A stretch of 64,000 nucleotides of DNA from contig NC_084810.1 of the NCBI RefSeq assembly GCF_963583255.1, positions 9,693,853-9,757,852 of the forward strand. Direction: 5' to 3'. The notes beneath the pieces were generated by a model. It made no database searches. It saw only the letters and a list, made by a program, of their open reading frames with translations, and had not been told where the DNA came from. Source of the stretch: Pyrus communis (Eukaryota > Streptophyta > Magnoliopsida > Rosales > Rosaceae). A program made the position numbers and the translations under genes. Positions 43,795 through 56,600 of this stretch are shown piece after piece. How positions within the stretch are numbered: the first letter of the stretch is position 1; each line of letters starts with the position of its first letter.

Positions 43795-44524
43795 ATTTTT
43801 TTGGTACAAAGGTAAACAATTCCATTACCAACAACTTAAGTTTAAACAACAAAGGTCTAAGTCAAAGAAGTACAAGCAAAATTGAACCAATAAAGTTAAA
43901 CAAAAAAAGCCTAAATAAGAATTCAGGCCCAAACCAGAAACTTGCAAAAGAAACCTTAGTCTTCTACTTCCATTGCCTCTACTACAGTGAACCAACACGA
44001 TCTGCAAGCTTTCACGCCTCCAGTCGACGAACACCTCTCTAATCGCATCAACCAGCTGCAAGCAACTTTTCGAACACAGCCACAAAGGAAAAAACCAATC
44101 ACAAAGTGGAAGAAGCTCGTCACAATACCCAAGCAACGCTACCGACAAAGCCAGCAACCATAGAAAGTGGTGGTGTTGTGAACACTCGAGTTGGTGGGAA
44201 CATTGAAACTCAACACACTCTCTCGATGAAACAGTGACTACAGAACGAAGTGGAGATGGTCAAAGATGATGAACGCCATTGTGATGTGAAGGACAAGCCA
44301 AATCGGGGTGGGGAGCAGGGGGATAAAGCAAAATCAGGAAAGAAAAGAGAAGACAAAGGGCAGGAGGAAATGACTGCCACTGCCCCTAGCCATAGCTAGG
44401 GTCGGCAGCTCTGGAATTTGTGGAGATTAGGTCCACTCACACAACCAATGAGAAATGACTCTCAGATAGAGAGAGTCTCTCATGAGGGAAAGGAAGCTTT
44501 TGTACCCAAAATGTATCCTCCAAA
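43795..44524 (-). mobile_element. Poly(A) retroposon, copy 1 (non-LTR)
   Basis: Read on the minus strand it ends ...ACCTTTGTACCAAAAAAA (poly-T on plus at 43794). It opens with a stretch containing ATGAGAGACTCTCTCTATCT. Possible target duplication AGTCAGCCAAT/AGTCAGCGAAT, left at about 43780-43790 and right at about 44525-44535. The layout matches copy 2 at 44615: CTCTC-rich 5' zone, 'CGACCCTAGC' motif, 'GTGGCTGTG' motif, a 'TTTGGGCTT/GGGCCTG' zone, then the A tail. No reverse transcriptase is seen, so it is non-autonomous. Confidence 0.6.
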
Positions 44525-44614
44525 GTCAGCGAATTAGACCTCCAAATTAAAAGGAGAAAATCTAATCATAATGGGGACTTTTAGCACCCATGATAAAGTT
44601 TAATAATACTTTTT

Positions 44615-45434
44615 TTTTTCCCTTTTTTTCCCTTTTTTTTTTTTTTTTTTTTTGTTTTTTTGGGTCAAAGTGCTACTTTTATTACTAACTAGAAGCAAAC
44701 AAAAATACAACCAAAGCCCAAAGCTAACATATGGACAAGCAAAAAGTGGGCCAAGACAAACAGAGGACAACGGGACCAACCAACTGTTGAAGCCCAAACA
44801 CACAAACAAAATTATAGATTCTAGAACCATCCACTACATCCATCGTCGCCACAGTAAACCTCAATCTGTCCAAATCCTTATCCACAATCGAGTATCGTCT
44901 TTTCAGACGTTTCATCCAATTCCGATCAGCTTCACGAGCACAGCCACAAAGAAAAGATAGCCAACACCTGAACGAAGGCAGCCAACTATCGGGATGAAGT
45001 TCATGGAAGCCCACGAACAACGCTGCCGGTAAAAGCAGATAACCAGGAGAAGGTGGTGGTGTTAAAAACACCGGAGCCGGTGAAAACACCGAAGCTCTAC
45101 ACACGATCTCAACAATATTCATGGCTGAAAATAAAAAATTTAATGAACAAAATGAGGGATACCAATTGAGCAAGAGGGATAGACAAGATCGGGGTAGAAA
45201 GCATGGAGAGAGAGCAGTAGAAGTGAAGAGCAGAGAAGAGAAAAAGAGAAGGGAGGGAACGATGATTGACCCCGGTTGAGGCTAGGGTCGATACCACTGG
45301 GATTTCTTGATTTTTGAAGACTCACACCAGAAGGTGAGAAAGACTCTCAATAGGAGAGAAAAACTCTCACTCGGAGATAAAGGAAGTCTTAGATTTCAAG
45401 GACAAATGCATTATACTAGTTGTAGCAATTCCTT
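44615..45434 (-). mobile_element. Poly(A) retroposon, copy 2, with long TSD
   Basis: About 820 bp on the minus strand, with a poly(A) tail (plus-strand T-rich run 44611-44655). It is flanked by an 18-bp direct repeat AGTTTAATAATACTTTTT at 44597-44614 and 45435-45452. A long TSD plus an A tail is the signature of LINE-mediated target-primed insertion. Internal minus-strand frames (e.g. 44724-45173, 149 codons) match no LINE domain I know. 'AGTAATAAAAGTAGCACTTT' directly before the tail is a typical LINE-type 3' end. Probably a LINE-derived non-autonomous family. Confidence 0.7.
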
Positions 45435-45452
45435 AGTTTAATAATACTTTTT

Positions 45453-45954
45453 ATTGTTGGAAACTCCAAGGATTCCAATACTACAGTATAAGAGAGCTCT
45501 TGACACGTACTACATCGGTGTGACAAAGTTAAACTTGTATGTTCTTTTCTTAGTTGCATGAATTTAGTTGTAATTCTTATTGGTGTGAAATTTGTTCTCC
45601 TCAATTATTTCACATAGATGTGACATATTATTATTATAAGTGAATGGAAGCTAATTTGGATCAATGGAAATATGTAGGTGAAATTGAAAGTGTTGGTTGT
45701 TCTTAGTATTATATTACAAAAATTTAGTTTGGGTCAATAAATAATTTTTAATATTTCCGTATAGGTTGATGGACATTTTATTTTTTTTAACATAGGTCAG
45801 TTGAAGTTATTTAGCACTACGGTCTTATAGCATTCTTCCATACTTATAAGTGGAAACTTTTAATTTTAACTCTAGTATTGAGTTCAAAATTCTAGTAGTG
45901 TGAGATCTTAGCCAAGAACTTTTGTTATCTATTGTACTTTCATGGTGCCCAATG
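45453..45954. other. Intergenic DNA, no gene seen
   Basis: AT-rich. A segment at 45795-45900 has weakly SINE-like wording (TTAGCACTACGGTCTTATAGC) but no box B. No gene supported. Confidence 0.5.
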
Positions 45955-47960
45955 TGTTGGATGTATACCGTAAAAGCAATCAAGGTTAGTGGATTGCTTC
46001 AGGTAATTTAGGGATTAGTTCATAATCTAATCATTGGCAAGATCACTGTAGGTAGATTTTCAAGGCAATCTCATTAGTGAGTGCATGGATAATGATTATA
46101 AACATATGTAAGAGGTAACTTATGAGATAACGTTAAAGAGACCTTTTTAATATGTGTTTATGATAAACATTGTTCTTGTTCGTTGGATTATTCTAGTGGA
46201 TATCTTCTAATCCGGTAAAACTGGTAGACATTATTCTGCACATTGTAAGACGGGATGCATGGCTAGTCTAAGCCATTAGTGAGAGTCACTAAGACAAATG
46301 TGTATCTGTTAATAAAGATTAAGTTCATTGAACGTGATTTCCTCGAGATCTTATGTATGCATGCTAGATACATGGTCATGTAATAGTAGCTCGATCGTTG
46401 TAATATTGCAAATTAGCCCTTTGACCCGAGGCATCACAATTGTCTTGTGGTTAGGTCCTTAATCTTTGATTATATTAAAGGCACTTTGATGTGAGAGGGT
46501 GCCCACGACATTGTTGGGGTTAAACTACCTAATCATGGAGGCCAGTGAATGTACAAAAATGAATCTCTAACCTTCACAATTGAAGGAGAATGCTCATCGA
46601 CATGGATTAGAAGTCTTTGGCAAAAAAGTTGTGATTTGGAATGAAGTTTCAAATCTATCCAGTTGAATCATGAGTTGGTCGCTTAGGCACTTGACATGAA
46701 ATAGCCTAAATAGTATTCGAGAGAATTGTATTAGAAAATGACTGTATTGCATTATAATTTGGAATTGAATATGTTATCCCATATATAGTACATTGACTAG
46801 GAGAACATGACATGCGACTAGGCGCATGACATGGTCTATGCGATCCTCAAAGACAATCATTGTTGTCTTCACAAAAAAGGTGGATTAAAAGGTGAGTTTT
46901 AAACTTGGTAAAATAATTAAAGAGTCTAATTCATCTCATAACCGTCACTTAGTCTGGTGGTATTCATCTTCACTTGTTAGTGAGAGGTCTTAGGTTTGAA
47001 TCTCGTAGATGGCGAATTTGATACTAAATTAGGTTGTCCATTATGTGGTTTAGGTGAACTCCTCCCTTCCTCTGGTGTAAAATATATTGTTGTATTAAAA
47101 AATAAAAATCATTAATAAGAACTTAAAAAGATCGCACACTCTATTCTAGGATTAAGGTGATGGAAATAATTAATTAGATTAATTAGTTTGGTTAAATAAT
47201 TAATTAAACTGTTTAATTAATTATAGTGGTTGTTATATGTCTAAAATGGGCATCGAAATAGTTTTAAGAGTTGTTAGGTCCATAGGCCCAAACCCATTGG
47301 GATTGTTACAAGTTCTAAGATGATTTGGAGTGCACTAATGGTCCAAAATGGGTAATGATGGCTCATTACCCATTTTGAAAGGATGTGATATGAAAAGTGA
47401 TGATAAATTCAAGTTTGCCCTTATATGGTGGTGTGTAGAGGAAGAGTGGAAAGATGTGAAACTTTCACAAGAAGTTCAAGGCCTTCTTGACACACATGCA
47501 TGTGTAAGAGTTTGTCTTCCACACATCCTTAGAAGAAAGACAAGTACTGGTCATCCTCTATAACCAAGTAGAAAAAATTAATATTTTCAGTGAGTTTTTT
47601 TCTCTCTCTAGAAGAGAGAAAACACTACCACCACCAAAACCATCCTTCTCCATTCTCACCTTAGTTCTAAAGGTGAACTACGCGGTTTGATCTTTGTTGG
47701 AAACAGAGTGCGTAGACAATCTACTCATACGATTGCTAGGTGCAACCGAAATCTACAAAGGGTGTTCTCGATCTTTGGAGATGGAGCATGCATGGAAAGG
47801 AAGAAGGCCCTACCTTAGGGCGACCAAGCTTGATGAAAATAAAGGTAGTGCCCCAAAAGGTGTATAGTTTCTATCTCATATAAGTGAATACATCAACCTT
47901 AGGATTAAAGATCTTAAAGAGAGTTTGTAAAATTTATTTTCCACCCTACAAATTCCGACA
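45955..47960 (+). mobile_element. Probable solo LTR, about 2.0 kb
   Basis: Starts TGTTGGATGTATACCGTAAA and ends CAAATTCCGACA (TG...CA). Flanks CAATG (45950-45954) and GAATG (47961-47965) match at four of five bases, so the duplication is imperfect or aged. Inside is an LTR-like leader zone (ATATTTTCAGTGAG...TCTCTCTCTAGAAGAGAG) near its end. The TGTTGGATGTAT start recalls large plant Copia LTRs. A SINE is nested at about 46939-47112. No primer site or coding domain adjoins it. Confidence 0.6.
46939..47112 (+). mobile_element. SINE nested in solo LTR
   Basis: tRNA-like head with box A (TTAGTCTGGTGGTATTC) and box B (TCTTAGGTTTGAATCTC), the family core GGCGAATTTGATACTAAATT, and an A-rich end ATTAAAAAATAAAAATC. 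Same family as the copy at 24218 but on the plus strand. The target duplication is not clear. Confidence 0.7.
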
Positions 47961-48107
47961 GAATGTAGTTCATGAGTCTTTCTGCTTTCATGAAGTGACC
48001 AGCTTATTTGTAATGTGAGCTAAAAAAATTATGACTAGCAAGGGCATTCTTCCGGATGTTTTATTTCTCATCAAATAGGCTCAAAATTGTATTTGGATTG
48101 CCTACTT

Positions 48108-48175
48108 TTTTTTTTTTTATTTTTTAAACAAACTATACGATAATCTACCCTAAATCATTGAACATGGGCTTAGGA
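48108..48175 (-). mobile_element. 3' end of a SINE
   Basis: Minus strand reads GGGTAGATTATCGTATAGTTTG then TTTAAAAAATAAAAAAAAA. This matches the 3' end of the SINE at 24218 (GTGTAGATAATGTCGTTTG then TTAAAAAAAAATAAA). Only the tail part is present. Confidence 0.55.
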
Positions 48176-48437
48176 ATTGACCTGTTTATATAACAGTTGT
48201 TCAATGCACTGCAAGCATACAGGCACAAAACATTATTCACAGATCCCATTCTGCCTGGCAGATTGTGATCTTTCCCCTCCAAATTCTACAAGCTTTCACA
48301 TTGCTGTCTTATCCCACGAAATCACACACCAACATGTACAAAGCAACTTATGCTTCAATAGTTGCATCATAAAATTGGATCAAACATCCTCCATCGAACC
48401 TTATAGAAAATGTGTTAATGCTAAAAATTATTGGATC

Positions 48438-49376
48438 TTAGCCAGAAAAGAATCTTTTCCATGATTGCCAAGGGAGAAATCCACCTGAAAGAAGAATTCA
48501 AAAACAAAAAGGAAATAAATTAACTTACAAAAAAACCGCTAAATTTTCAGTCCAAGAAGAATAAGAGTAAAAATATTTGCACATCCCTTTTCTTCTCCTA
48601 CACTTCATTTTTTTTCTTTTAACTTTTGAATTGAATAACTTAAAAAAGAATAAAAAGACGGAGACAAGAGAAGAAACGCAAAAGGAGAAAACCGGAAAAT
48701 CACGTCCCAAAAATAAAAGAACCTATATAGAATTTCGGTCCCTTGATAATATATAGAAGCAAATAAATGGAGTATGAAGCATACCACATTCAGGACATTT
48801 CACATAGTTGTCTTTGGTCAAAACAAGTCCTGACCCTCTGCATACCTCGCATCTTTTCTGTGCGATCTACCAATACCACATTTGCATAAATCATAATCAA
48901 TAACATATTTTCACTTAATAACATATGATTTATTGGATAATAAACTCATTTTTGTACATGAATTCATGTAATATTCCTGAACTTACTATTCTTTTGCTGA
49001 ATTCAATTCCAGCGACCACAAAAGGTGTTACTCCAGCTGCAAAAATATTAACAAAATTGAAATCACTAAAAGTAATAAAGCACTTATATAAGATGTAAGA
49101 ATAAACACACACACACACACACACATATATATACATACCTATAGCTCCGACAACAATTTGCCAGGTGATGACGACCGGGGTCGGATCAGCTACAGCTGAA
49201 ACATCGTCGATTGCTGCAATCCTCCAAGCTTTTTTGCTTGGTTTTTGTATCGCAAGTTTCTGTGGTTTTCTGGTAAAGCTTGCACACTTTGCAATGTTTC
49301 TGCTTTCAAACAATAGACTGCTGTTGGAAATGCTTGGATTTTTCATGAGTATTGAGGAAGAAACTGAGGCTTCCAT
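48438..49376 (-). CDS. Plastid DnaJ-type zinc-finger membrane protein
   Basis: Four exons on the minus strand, 49376-49139, 49036-48987, 48866-48785 and 48484-48438 (TAA), GT-AG throughout, give 138 residues. Residues 1-60 look like a chloroplast transit peptide: Ser-rich, then basic (FTRKPQKLAIQKPSKKAWR). One membrane segment (ITWQIVVGAIAGVTPFVVAG) follows near 73-93. Then comes a four-Cys zinc-binding module (CEVCRGSGLV ... CPEC; Cys 102, 105, 120, 123) of the DnaJ CxxCxGxG kind. The C-terminus GGFLPWQSWKRFFSG is a strong signature of a small conserved plant family whose role I do not know; a thylakoid or envelope assembly role would be a guess. Start at ATG 49376, since the frame upstream has only a GTG. 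The first intron carries an (AC)n repeat, and the leader carries another. Confidence 0.85.
49106..49126. repeat. (AC)n microsatellite in intron 1 of zinc-finger gene
   Basis: About ten CA units followed by ATATATATA, starting about 12 bp inside the splice donor of intron 1 (minus strand GTATGTATATATATGTGTG). Confidence 0.9.
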
Positions 49377-49431
49377 TGCCACGACGAGAAAGGATGCCAC
49401 TCAGGCACGGGCACTGGCGGGGGTGCGACTT

Positions 49432-49470
49432 TACACACACACACACACACACACACAGGGAGAGAGAGAG
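49432..49470. repeat. (AC)n-(GA)n repeat in zinc-finger gene leader
   Basis: About 12 CA units then GGGAGAGAGAGAGGAG, some 55-95 bp upstream of the minus-strand ATG at 49376, so probably in the 5' UTR or core promoter. Confidence 0.9.
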
Positions 49471-49575
49471 GAGATGGGCTGATACTAGTCACCACCGTTG
49501 CATATTGGGCCACGTTGCTCAACACAGACTCACCCACTCATTAGAAAATAAATGTGGATCACACATATAATTTAA

Positions 49576-49740
49576 GGAAAACTAATGAAAATGTTTTGAA
49601 AACTTTGAGTTTTAACGATAAGAAAAAAATGAGGGGTAAATTGAATAGTACCAAAATTGATTTTTTAGTGTAAAAATATAACTTTTCGTTAAAGTGAACA
49701 ATACCGGAAACTTTTCGTTAAAGTTTTCTATAATTTAGGG
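49576..49740. mobile_element. Short MITE in the zinc-finger gene promoter
   Basis: About 165 bp beginning GGAAAACTAATGAAAATG and ending, reverse-complemented, AGAAAACTTTAACGAAAAG. The inner motifs TTGAATAGTACCAAAATTGA and AAAGTGAACAATACCGGAAA are those of a MITE I recall as very common in Rosaceae genomes. TAA flanks the left end (49573-49575). It lies about 200 bp upstream of the gene's ATG. Confidence 0.65.
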
Positions 49741-50466
49741 TTAAAGTACTCTACAGTTTATTTTTAAGGATGTCTTATTTCAAATTTTCAATAGAGAGAA
49801 TTGAGAACATAAGTAACGTATTTTAACATTTCACATCTTACGTGAATAATATGGTTCATATGCCTTATTATTAATGCACGTATATTATTTTTTATAGCTA
49901 GACGAATTGGTTCAATTAGAGAGTCTTACATATAAAGACAAATATATAATATATTTTAAACAATTTCACTAGTTTTTAAATATTTTAAAGAGAGACAAAA
50001 TACAAAAACAACTAAAGCCCATCACGAAACATATAAACAATTTGACTATAATCTCCATTATGCGTAACATTTAACAATCATAGAATATTTTGTTTAAAAG
50101 AATTGAAGAGATGAAAAAGATAAAATAGAAATTGATTAGTCTACTGCATTCAAATCAAATTCACATAAGAAATTAACAAATCTAAGGCAGTGTGGAATGA
50201 ATTTCGAGTTTTATAGAGACGATTTTCTAGTTTCAGGGGGCAAAGTGGGATCAAAATCGAGTTCCAGGGGTTTAAGTGGAGCGAACTTTGAGTTTTAGGG
50301 AGTAAAGTGATAACTTTTGAGTTACATAGAGCAAAATAAGATTAAAATCGAATTTCAGGAGGCATAGCTAAAAATTAGTGAAAATTAAAATGAAAAAACT
50401 ATGACCAAAAGAATTCGGCCAACAAAAAGAGAATTCGATTTCCGTAAAATTATAATGAAAAAACTA
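49741..50466. other. Intergenic DNA, no gene seen
   Basis: AT-rich; includes the repeat shared with 35510 (49915-50045). A weak internal reiteration lies at 50200-50360 (GAGTTTTA/GAGTTCCAGGGG/GAGTTTTAGGGAG ... GCAAAGTG). No coding frame. Confidence 0.5.
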
Positions 50467-50471
50467 TTTTT

Positions 50472-50747
50472 TGTTGCCGTCTTATTAGATTAGGAATGTG
50501 ATTATGTAAATCCTAATATATCTAGGATATCCTTATAGGATTCTACCATATCTCTTAGACTATATATTATCCTATTAGAGTTGTAATCCTATTAGGGTAA
50601 GGATTTAACCTTCCCTACTACTATAAATAAAAGCACAATGTGGTGAGATAACACACACCTTACAATTACACATCTATTTCTTATCTCTCTATGTGCTGCA
50701 CCCCTCTCTCTATCCTTTATATGATTCAGTAAATTAGCCCTACAACA
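50472..50747 (+). repeat. 5' LTR of second Copia element
   Basis: TG...CA ends; TATA-like CTATAAATAAAAGCACAATG at about 50622. The downstream half is repeated at 57064-57206. Confidence 0.8.
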
Positions 50748-53659
50748 CGTTATCAGCACCTTCTTGACGTTGTGCTACAAAGAGTTTGATCTTCAATCAT
50801 TCTTTTTATGATTAATTTATTCTTTTATTGAATTGATCTACATGCTATTGATTCAATTTAATTTTTCTTTGTTGAATGTGATACAATGCATTGGAGATGC
50901 AATTTCGGCTTTCCGAGAAGGATCTTCTACAAATTCAAAAGCTTAATTGTTTTCTGCCAATTAGGTTCTTTTAAAATAAATTAAGATATTTGAAACGACT
51001 GTGAAACATGAAAATATTTCACATGATGCATGAACCCCCTACATTTATATTTTCCTTCCGACATATATATATAGACACACACGTTCATGCATTACACAAT
51101 TATAAATTAGCTATGTGAAATTTGCGAGTCAAAGAATCTAAATAAAATAGAAGCATGATTTTTTATTTTATTTTTTGGGGTTCTAAAAACCCTAAATAAT
51201 AGAAATTAGAAAAATTGAAAAGAAAAAAAAAAGGGAAAACTTGGCTGCTTCACGGCTTGCAGCTGCGTTGCCAAGCCAAGCCAATCGCTGGAGCCACACG
51301 TTCGTGCCAAGGTCAAGCCAATCCACTGAGCTGAGGCAAGCCAACTCTATCTTATAACCCAGATGCACAGGTTGAACGACGTTGTTCGATCTTTCCGTTC
51401 TGTGATTTTCCCGACGAGACCTTTGATCTCTGACTTCTTTAAGTTGTTCATGGATAAATTATTTTCACAAAACTCGACGACCTGTAGTTGTCTTCGTGGG
51501 TAGATTTTTGTCTTCGAACAGATTTGAGAGAATCCCAAAGAATATTTGAGGTTTTTGGACCTATCTGACATCACGATTATTTTCCCATCGATGTTTCTGA
51601 GGATTCGGACCTTAGTTTTAGACTGATATTGTCGCCACCATAGCGGCTCACAAACCAAGTCCAATTGGGCTTCCCTTTTGATTTGGCCCTCAACCCTACT
51701 TAGGCTGGGGCTGCCCACAGCAGATTTGAGCCCAAATTTTTTTGGGCTGCCTTCTAATTGGCCTGCAGCCAACATGACTTCTATGCATAGGCTTGAATCT
51801 TTATATTATTTTGCTTCTACAATCGACACCGAATGGTCTCGATTTATTGAATTAATTAAAGTGATCAGCAATCCACTAATCCGACAAGACATCCAAAATT
51901 ATTGGCCTAAAACCCACTTTTGGACATTAACGATTCAATATTTTATTTTTTTTCTTTGAACCGCTGATTCTTTTTCGTAAGCGCTCACACTTGAGTTCCT
52001 AAAGCAACCCAAATCCACTACACTTAGTTGTATATTGTATTATGTGTTCTTAAAGGTACCTCCTTTTTACGAACCATAAGATTCATAACTAAACTCAAAC
52101 CTGTAGTTTTGAATTTAGTGCCTTTGAAACCCCTAGTTTTCATAAAATAATACCCCCATGAAAACTCGAATTTTTCATGTAAACCATGTCTTAGAACATG
52201 AATGTTCTAACTTTGATGCTTATGGATATTTTATTTTCCATAACACCAATCACAATTTTGTTCCCTCCATTCAGTGGATTGTCGAACTGTAACAAGTTCA
52301 ATTTCACTAATGTGTACATTTCTAATAGAAACCACTTTATGTGGAGTACAAGACGTGAATCTCCACTTGACTATCAAGAAGTTGAGAAGCCATTGTAGCT
52401 AACAATGACATGGAAGAGCTGAATAAGCCTCCGCCATGATCTTCATAAGAAGACTTATGCTCGAAGCATAACAAATGGAAATACATCTTGAACGAGGATT
52501 CCATGGCTCTTTGGTTTGCTTCTACGGACCGTCTAATCATGAAAGATATTGACTGAAGCACACAATGATTACGTCCATGAATTAGTACGATTATGAAGTT
52601 TATAAATCCGATCGAATTTTAACTAGAGAATACTTTTCTCATCCTTCCATGTTTCTAACTCTTTCCTGAAGCAGCAATGTAGAGAGCAAAAGTTTGCCAC
52701 ATTCACGAATCTGATTACTACCATAAATGTGAGAAAAGTTATAGACCCATCTTCGGCTGGAGTCTACCAAATAGCATAGACCCAGCTCAGTTGGAGTTTA
52801 CCAAATGGCTTTACCCAGTTCGGTCAATATGGTGATTCCCAGTTTCGACTAGGGCCCATCGAATGGTATTGCTCTGCTTCGGCAGAGGCCTACCGAACAG
52901 ACCTCTCCAGCTTTGCCTGGAGCCTACCAAACCTAAGTCTGGGTCTGTTTGTCTCTTTCTCACCTACTTCAAGGTTTGTTTTTACAACGTATGGTAGAAT
53001 CAAGGGCTGCCAAAGTGTGGCATCACGCGCAAAGTGTGATCCTTGGCATCTAAGACCTAAAACTTCAAGAATAAGGGATATTGTTCCCAAACCTCAACCC
53101 TGCAGAATCTACTTCTACCTTGATGAAATAAATCATTGGTTAAGCACCTATTCATGCCCCTACCAATGTCGTTGAGAAGTACCATTCTAGTAGTCAATAT
53201 GTGAGACTAATTTTGCTCCACCGAACACCGTTGGAAGAGGAGAATTTTGACATGAATGGTCATGTTTGCTGAATCCCCTTAGTAACTTTGGTTTACTTTG
53301 TGAACATTTTTTTATGTTCTTGGATTCAACTTTGGTGTTTCTTTTAGTTATGGATAATTTTATTGATATTGTTCTCGAATATAAGTTAATTGAATCATGT
53401 TTCTTATATGCATGTGACCAAATTCAATTAAACTTGGGATTAGGTACGAAAGTGGGAAAGTTAGTTGTCTGGATGAATATGATACTACGCACACTAACTT
53501 TATACTTAAATCACATCTCTAGCAATGAATTCAGGTATATCAAACCTGATTAAAAGCATTGGCATGCTCCTCATTGTATGAATGGTACTAAATTACCATT
53601 TAAGAAACCTTATATTCTCTCCGTTCTGAAAGAACGTCGTTGAGTTTTAAGGATATTCA

Positions 53660-56600
53660 AGATGATAATGATCATAAATGAAACTATTGAAGAAAATAGA
53701 GTTGAATATCTTTGTACCACCTCCAAAAATGAGCTTGAAGCTTTGCTTTGGGGCCAATGGGCTATCTCTCAACTGGGAACACACCACGTGTGGCTGGTTT
53801 GGAGCCAGGTTATTCAAGTAGTTTACTTGCTTTGGCACGACAGACACTTTGGTTGAACAATGATGCCACGACGCATCTCCTTACTCGAAGTAAAGATCTT
53901 GTGCGTACAAGCACACTTTGCCAAGCTTGCTCGTTAGGAAAATTGATTTTTAAATCATCCTAGTAAAGATATGAAACGACCCTCTTTTCACAGTGGATTC
54001 AAGGGAATATATGTGGACTAATCCAACCAAAATGCGGACCATATAAATACTTATGGCTTTGGTTGATAAATTGACAAACTTGTCGCATATTTGTCCATAC
54101 ATATTGTTGCCAAATCTCCTGGCCAACTATAAGGGTTCACCACCCTAATTATCCCATAAAGTCTGGAAGACTAAATAATGGTGAAGAGTTTATATTGATG
54201 GTTTTCGATAAGTATTGCACGTCTTTTGGGTTTATAATTGAACATCAAATTCCCATGTTCATCCTAAAACAGCCTTGCAAAGTGATCATAAAGTGAAATT
54301 TCAATGATCGCCTAGACGTTGGTGAACGCACCAAGCCTTCGGTTTCTGCCTAGGGCTATGTAATATTGAACACATCTATGTCGGTCCACTTTAAGGCCCA
54401 TTGCCACCCAACCATTTTTGGTGTTACAGTTGGTTATTGGGTACAAACATGTTGCTTCGTATTTATGTGTTTTGGGTGTGCATTTTCTGTGCTAAGTTGT
54501 GCTGTAACTTACCAATTTGGGTCATCACAGAAGGTTGTGAATCTTTGTTGAATATAATTCTCCTTCACACTAGCTCTCTTAGAGCCCCTTGCAAGTGATA
54601 TCTGTATCGCTCATTTGCGGATTGTCACTTCTATGAGACAGTCTTCCTGCCATTAGGGGGAGATAAAAACGTCAACGTTTTTGTAGAGTGGCGCGAATTT
54701 ACGTGGATGTTACCCACTGTGTCTCATCTCGATATCTGATGAATTCTAGCTTTCAGAATGTTACTCCAGACGCATTCCTTTGATCAAGCTAAAATGACGA
54801 GATCATATACCAGCTGTAAACATGCCTGCAAGAATAAACGTAATTAATGGACATTGAGTCAACATCCCTGAAGTGTGCGCCACCCCTGAAGGGCGGTTTG
54901 GCCGCCCGTGTTGGATAACCCGGTACACCGGTGGATAGCCAATCAATCATTCTTGGCATGAAGCATGATAGATCACTTAGTTCATAGGATTCACTTCCTT
55001 AAAAGAGGAAGGTCACGACACAACATGAATTTATACTCGATCGCTATCTCAAATCATTTTCATCTCATGAGATTAATCAGGATTACTCCTGAGACTTAAA
55101 GTTCTTAGTCCAGTATACTAGTTTGGATGAGATAATGGAATTGGAATAAGATTATCATCGATGATGTTTTCACTTATATGGTAGCTACCGACATAAATGA
55201 AAAAAGACGGTATCGAACCGTGTTCTGTTGATTAGTGACAACGTAGAACTAATTGGGCAACCAAAATTATAATCTAGGTTAAAATCCTTACCAAAGTGTG
55301 TTTCGACTTATCATTCCTACATTACTCAAGGTAACCTTGTCTTGTTACTAATGGGAAAGGAAGCGTAATGAGATGAATGAAATAATGTGATATGATGCAC
55401 GCCTTATGGCGCAAGGTATCTCTCAAACTCCCTATGTTTGATTGCAGCATTACAAATGTGGTTAGTGTTTCTCCATAGGGATATAGATACAAAGATTACA
55501 TGTAAGTTCCCGAAGAATTGCATAGACTGGTTCAAATAGTTCCAAAACCATGGAACACCATTTCAACTCATTTTAAGGCATTCATTTATGGATTGAAGCA
55601 ATCCAGTGGATGTGGTATACCTGTCGAAGTGATTATTTGATTAGTCAGGGATATGAATGAATGCCCTTACATGTTAAATTATGAAGTTTTATTCTGAATT
55701 GCTAGAGTTACAGTTTATTTTCATGACATGAATCTCACTAAGACTTTGGAAGAGCTTGAGAAAACTGCCTTGCACCTGAAGACAAATTTTGAAATAAAGG
55801 ATATTGGGAAAACTCATTTATGCCTTGACCTGAAGTTGAAGCATTGTTCTGACGGTACTTTGGTCGACCAGTTGAACTACACCCCGAAGGTGTTACCTTT
55901 TGACTATACCTATGATCTTCCAACACTATATGCAAATGAGACCCTTGAAGAGGTTATGAAATCCGAAGTTCTATATTTGAGTTTAACTTTGCGCTTTGTT
56001 ATACTTACCTCATTGCAATTAGAAAGGACATCTCATTCACTGTTGATCTATTGGTAAAGAAACAACACTGCGCCTACACGTAACCGTTGAATTGCTATTA
56101 AAAACTTTTTTTCGCTACCTTAAAGGTACTACGAACTTAGGCTAATCCCAATGCATCCCGAGTGGATCCGATCCCCCTTGATCCTCGAAATAATGTTTGC
56201 CTTGTTTGTTATGCTGACGCATGTTACTTATCAAACTTGCACAAGGCACATCCCCAAATGGTTATGTCTTTACCGTTAGGGATATCGCAATATCTTGGAG
56301 GTCCACAATATGACCTCAATTGTGATATCTTTGAATTGTTCCAAGACTCACCTTACTTCACTACGCCATACGTGAGACATAGTTGAGAGCTCTTGTTAAG
56401 CATATTCGAAGTACTTGCTGTTTTCATCTATCGTTAAGTCCCAACGACGATCCATGAAGAATCTGCCACATGTATCAACCCAACCAAGAGATGATACATG
56501 AACGAAGTCAAGCCAAGACATATTGTGTCTACATCTATATCAGCAAAGCATTAGGAGATTAAAGTCATGCAAGCTGATCCTGGACAACTTTGCCAACCTC

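Noticed and set aside
44724..45173. 149-codon minus-strand frame
   Set aside because: Within the poly(A) retroposon; no LINE or host domain seen.
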